From NCBI GenBank assembly GCA_003525045.1, contig DQGF01000567.1, forward strand, positions 1 to 15,188: 15,188 bases of DNA, in the 5' to 3' direction. Both the position numbers and the translations under genes were made by a program. Shown here piece by piece: positions 14,298 to 15,188 of the stretch (position 1 is the first letter of the stretch; each line of letters opens with the position of its first letter). The notes beneath the pieces are model-generated. The model was not told the origin of the DNA and did not search any database. It saw only the letters and a list, made by a program, of their open reading frames with translations. This DNA is from Pseudomonas sp. Lineage in GTDB: Bacteria > Pseudomonadota > Gammaproteobacteria > Pseudomonadales > Pseudomonadaceae.

Positions 14298-15188
14298 TCA
14301 CTGCTTGCTGGTTGCAGCGCTATCGTTACGCATGGACAGCGCAATGCGTTCAGCGGTGCCCACAGGGATTTCACCGACCACAGTGACCATCATGTCACCC
14401 TCAGGGGTAGTCAAGCGCCGGGACACAGCAACGGTCGGCCCCAACTGAGTGCGAGTATCGGTGACTGCTGCACCATTCAACGGCTCGAGGAATACCGAGA
14501 AACGGGCCAGCCCATCGTCATACATCAGACTGTTGACCTGGGTTTTGGTCTCCGGATCCTTGCGAGCGGTACTGCTGGTCAGCTCGAAACCGGGTGGCAA
14601 CCATTCCGAATGCCAGACCTGGACAACCTTGGCTGCAGAAGCCTTGTCGCTATCAAGCGCGATAGCCTTGCAATCATCGCCCGGCTGCAAGTCTCTGTCC
14701 GCCGGCACGTCGGTGGTATTGAGTTGCGTGAACTGGAATCGCTCCAGCAACTGCCCTTTGTCATTGACCAGCAATGACTTGAGAGGCAAGCCGGTTTCTT
14801 TATCCAGATGCAGCTCGAACCCATAGCGATACTGATCGCGAGGCGTCAGGGAAATGATCACTGCCGAACGTCCGGCCACACGCGACTTACCGATGACGGC
14901 AAGGTCATACCAATTCTTGAGCTTTTGAGGATCGAGTACACGAGCAGCTGAATTCGGGGAATCCCCAAGTCCTGCGATCAGGGTGCCGCTGACGCATTGA
15001 GTATGCCCATCAATACGCACGACTTCCTGTGCCGAGCCGTCGAGCTGGAGTAAACGCTCGCGGACCCTGCCATCCTGGACGCGGTGCCAGATGTTGTGGG
15101 TAGAAAAACTACCGTTACGCTCGTAGACGAAAGTACCGTGGAAGCTTTGCTGTTGCTCGGCCTGGCCCAGACGGTTCAACCAATCCTA
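14298..15188 (-). CDS. mucB: MucB (RseB-like) anti-sigma modulator, 5' end outside window, in-frame TAG at edge
   Basis: About 295 codons of mature MucB are present. In gammaproteobacteria this periplasmic protein binds the anti-sigma factor MucA (RseA) and shields it from AlgW (DegS) cleavage, holding AlgU inactive. Seen are the conserved start DWLNRLGQAEQQQSF, GTFVYERNGSFSTHNIWHR, VRERLLQLDG and YGFELHLDKETGLPLKSL (N-terminal lipoprotein-like domain). The C-terminal domain carries WLPPGFEL, GLARFSVFLEPLNGA and VTVVGEIPVGTAERIALS. The signal peptide lies outside the window. The last full codon, read from 15188 to 15186, is TAG directly before the conserved DWL. The TTG at 15179 sits inside this conserved start and is not a plausible natural start. 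Either mucB carries an amber mutation or the final bases are unreliable. mucD follows without mucC. Confidence 0.85.

Overview
The window reads as a chromosomal segment of a fluorescent Pseudomonas (P. fluorescens group). Three things point there. The gene order dapA-bamC-MBL hydrolase-purC, divergent gcvR-bcp, then permease-tusA-bepA matches the order I recall for PA1005-PA1013 of P. aeruginosa. The right end carries mucB-mucD without mucC. REP/REPIN palindromes typical of P. fluorescens genomes sit between genes. Species assignment is inference; no search was run.

Region 1 (1-2.7 kb, accessory-looking): a REP remnant abuts an internal fragment of an MFS (CynX-like) transporter. It is followed by a LysR regulator (+), a small 5-carboxymethyl-2-hydroxymuconate isomerase-family protein (-) and a second LysR regulator (-) that may be co-transcribed with the isomerase. 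No other homoprotocatechuate-pathway genes are present.

Region 2 (2.7-4.4 kb, accessory): a small two-helix membrane protein lies downstream of a ClpP/SppA-like secreted serine-protease-family gene. The protease gene is interrupted by an in-frame TAA between its signal peptide and its catalytic domain. A gene-free stretch follows with a strong, unexplained 27-nt hairpin and the terminator of tRNA-Ser(CGA).

Region 3 (4.4-12.5 kb, core): tRNA-Ser(CGA); the minus-strand operon dapA-bamC-MBL-purC (lysine/peptidoglycan precursor, outer-membrane assembly, metallohydrolase, purine synthesis); the divergent gcvR-bcp pair; a 27-bp perfect inverted REPIN; the minus-strand tusA-AI-2E permease pair; and the divergent periplasmic chaperone/protease bepA with a clear terminator.

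Region 4 (12.5-15.2 kb): a second REPIN between convergent bepA and mucD, then mucD (HtrA/DegP-like protease) and mucB (RseB-like anti-sigma modulator), both on the minus strand. mucB runs off the right edge, and its last readable codon is an in-frame TAG. Together bamC, bepA, mucD and mucB make this neighbourhood rich in envelope-homeostasis functions.

I do not see a defence system, phage, integrase, CRISPR array or biosynthetic cluster. The items most worth a second look are the two nonsense codons (ClpP-like gene and mucB edge), the accessory protease/membrane-protein pair beside the tRNA, and the unassigned hairpins.
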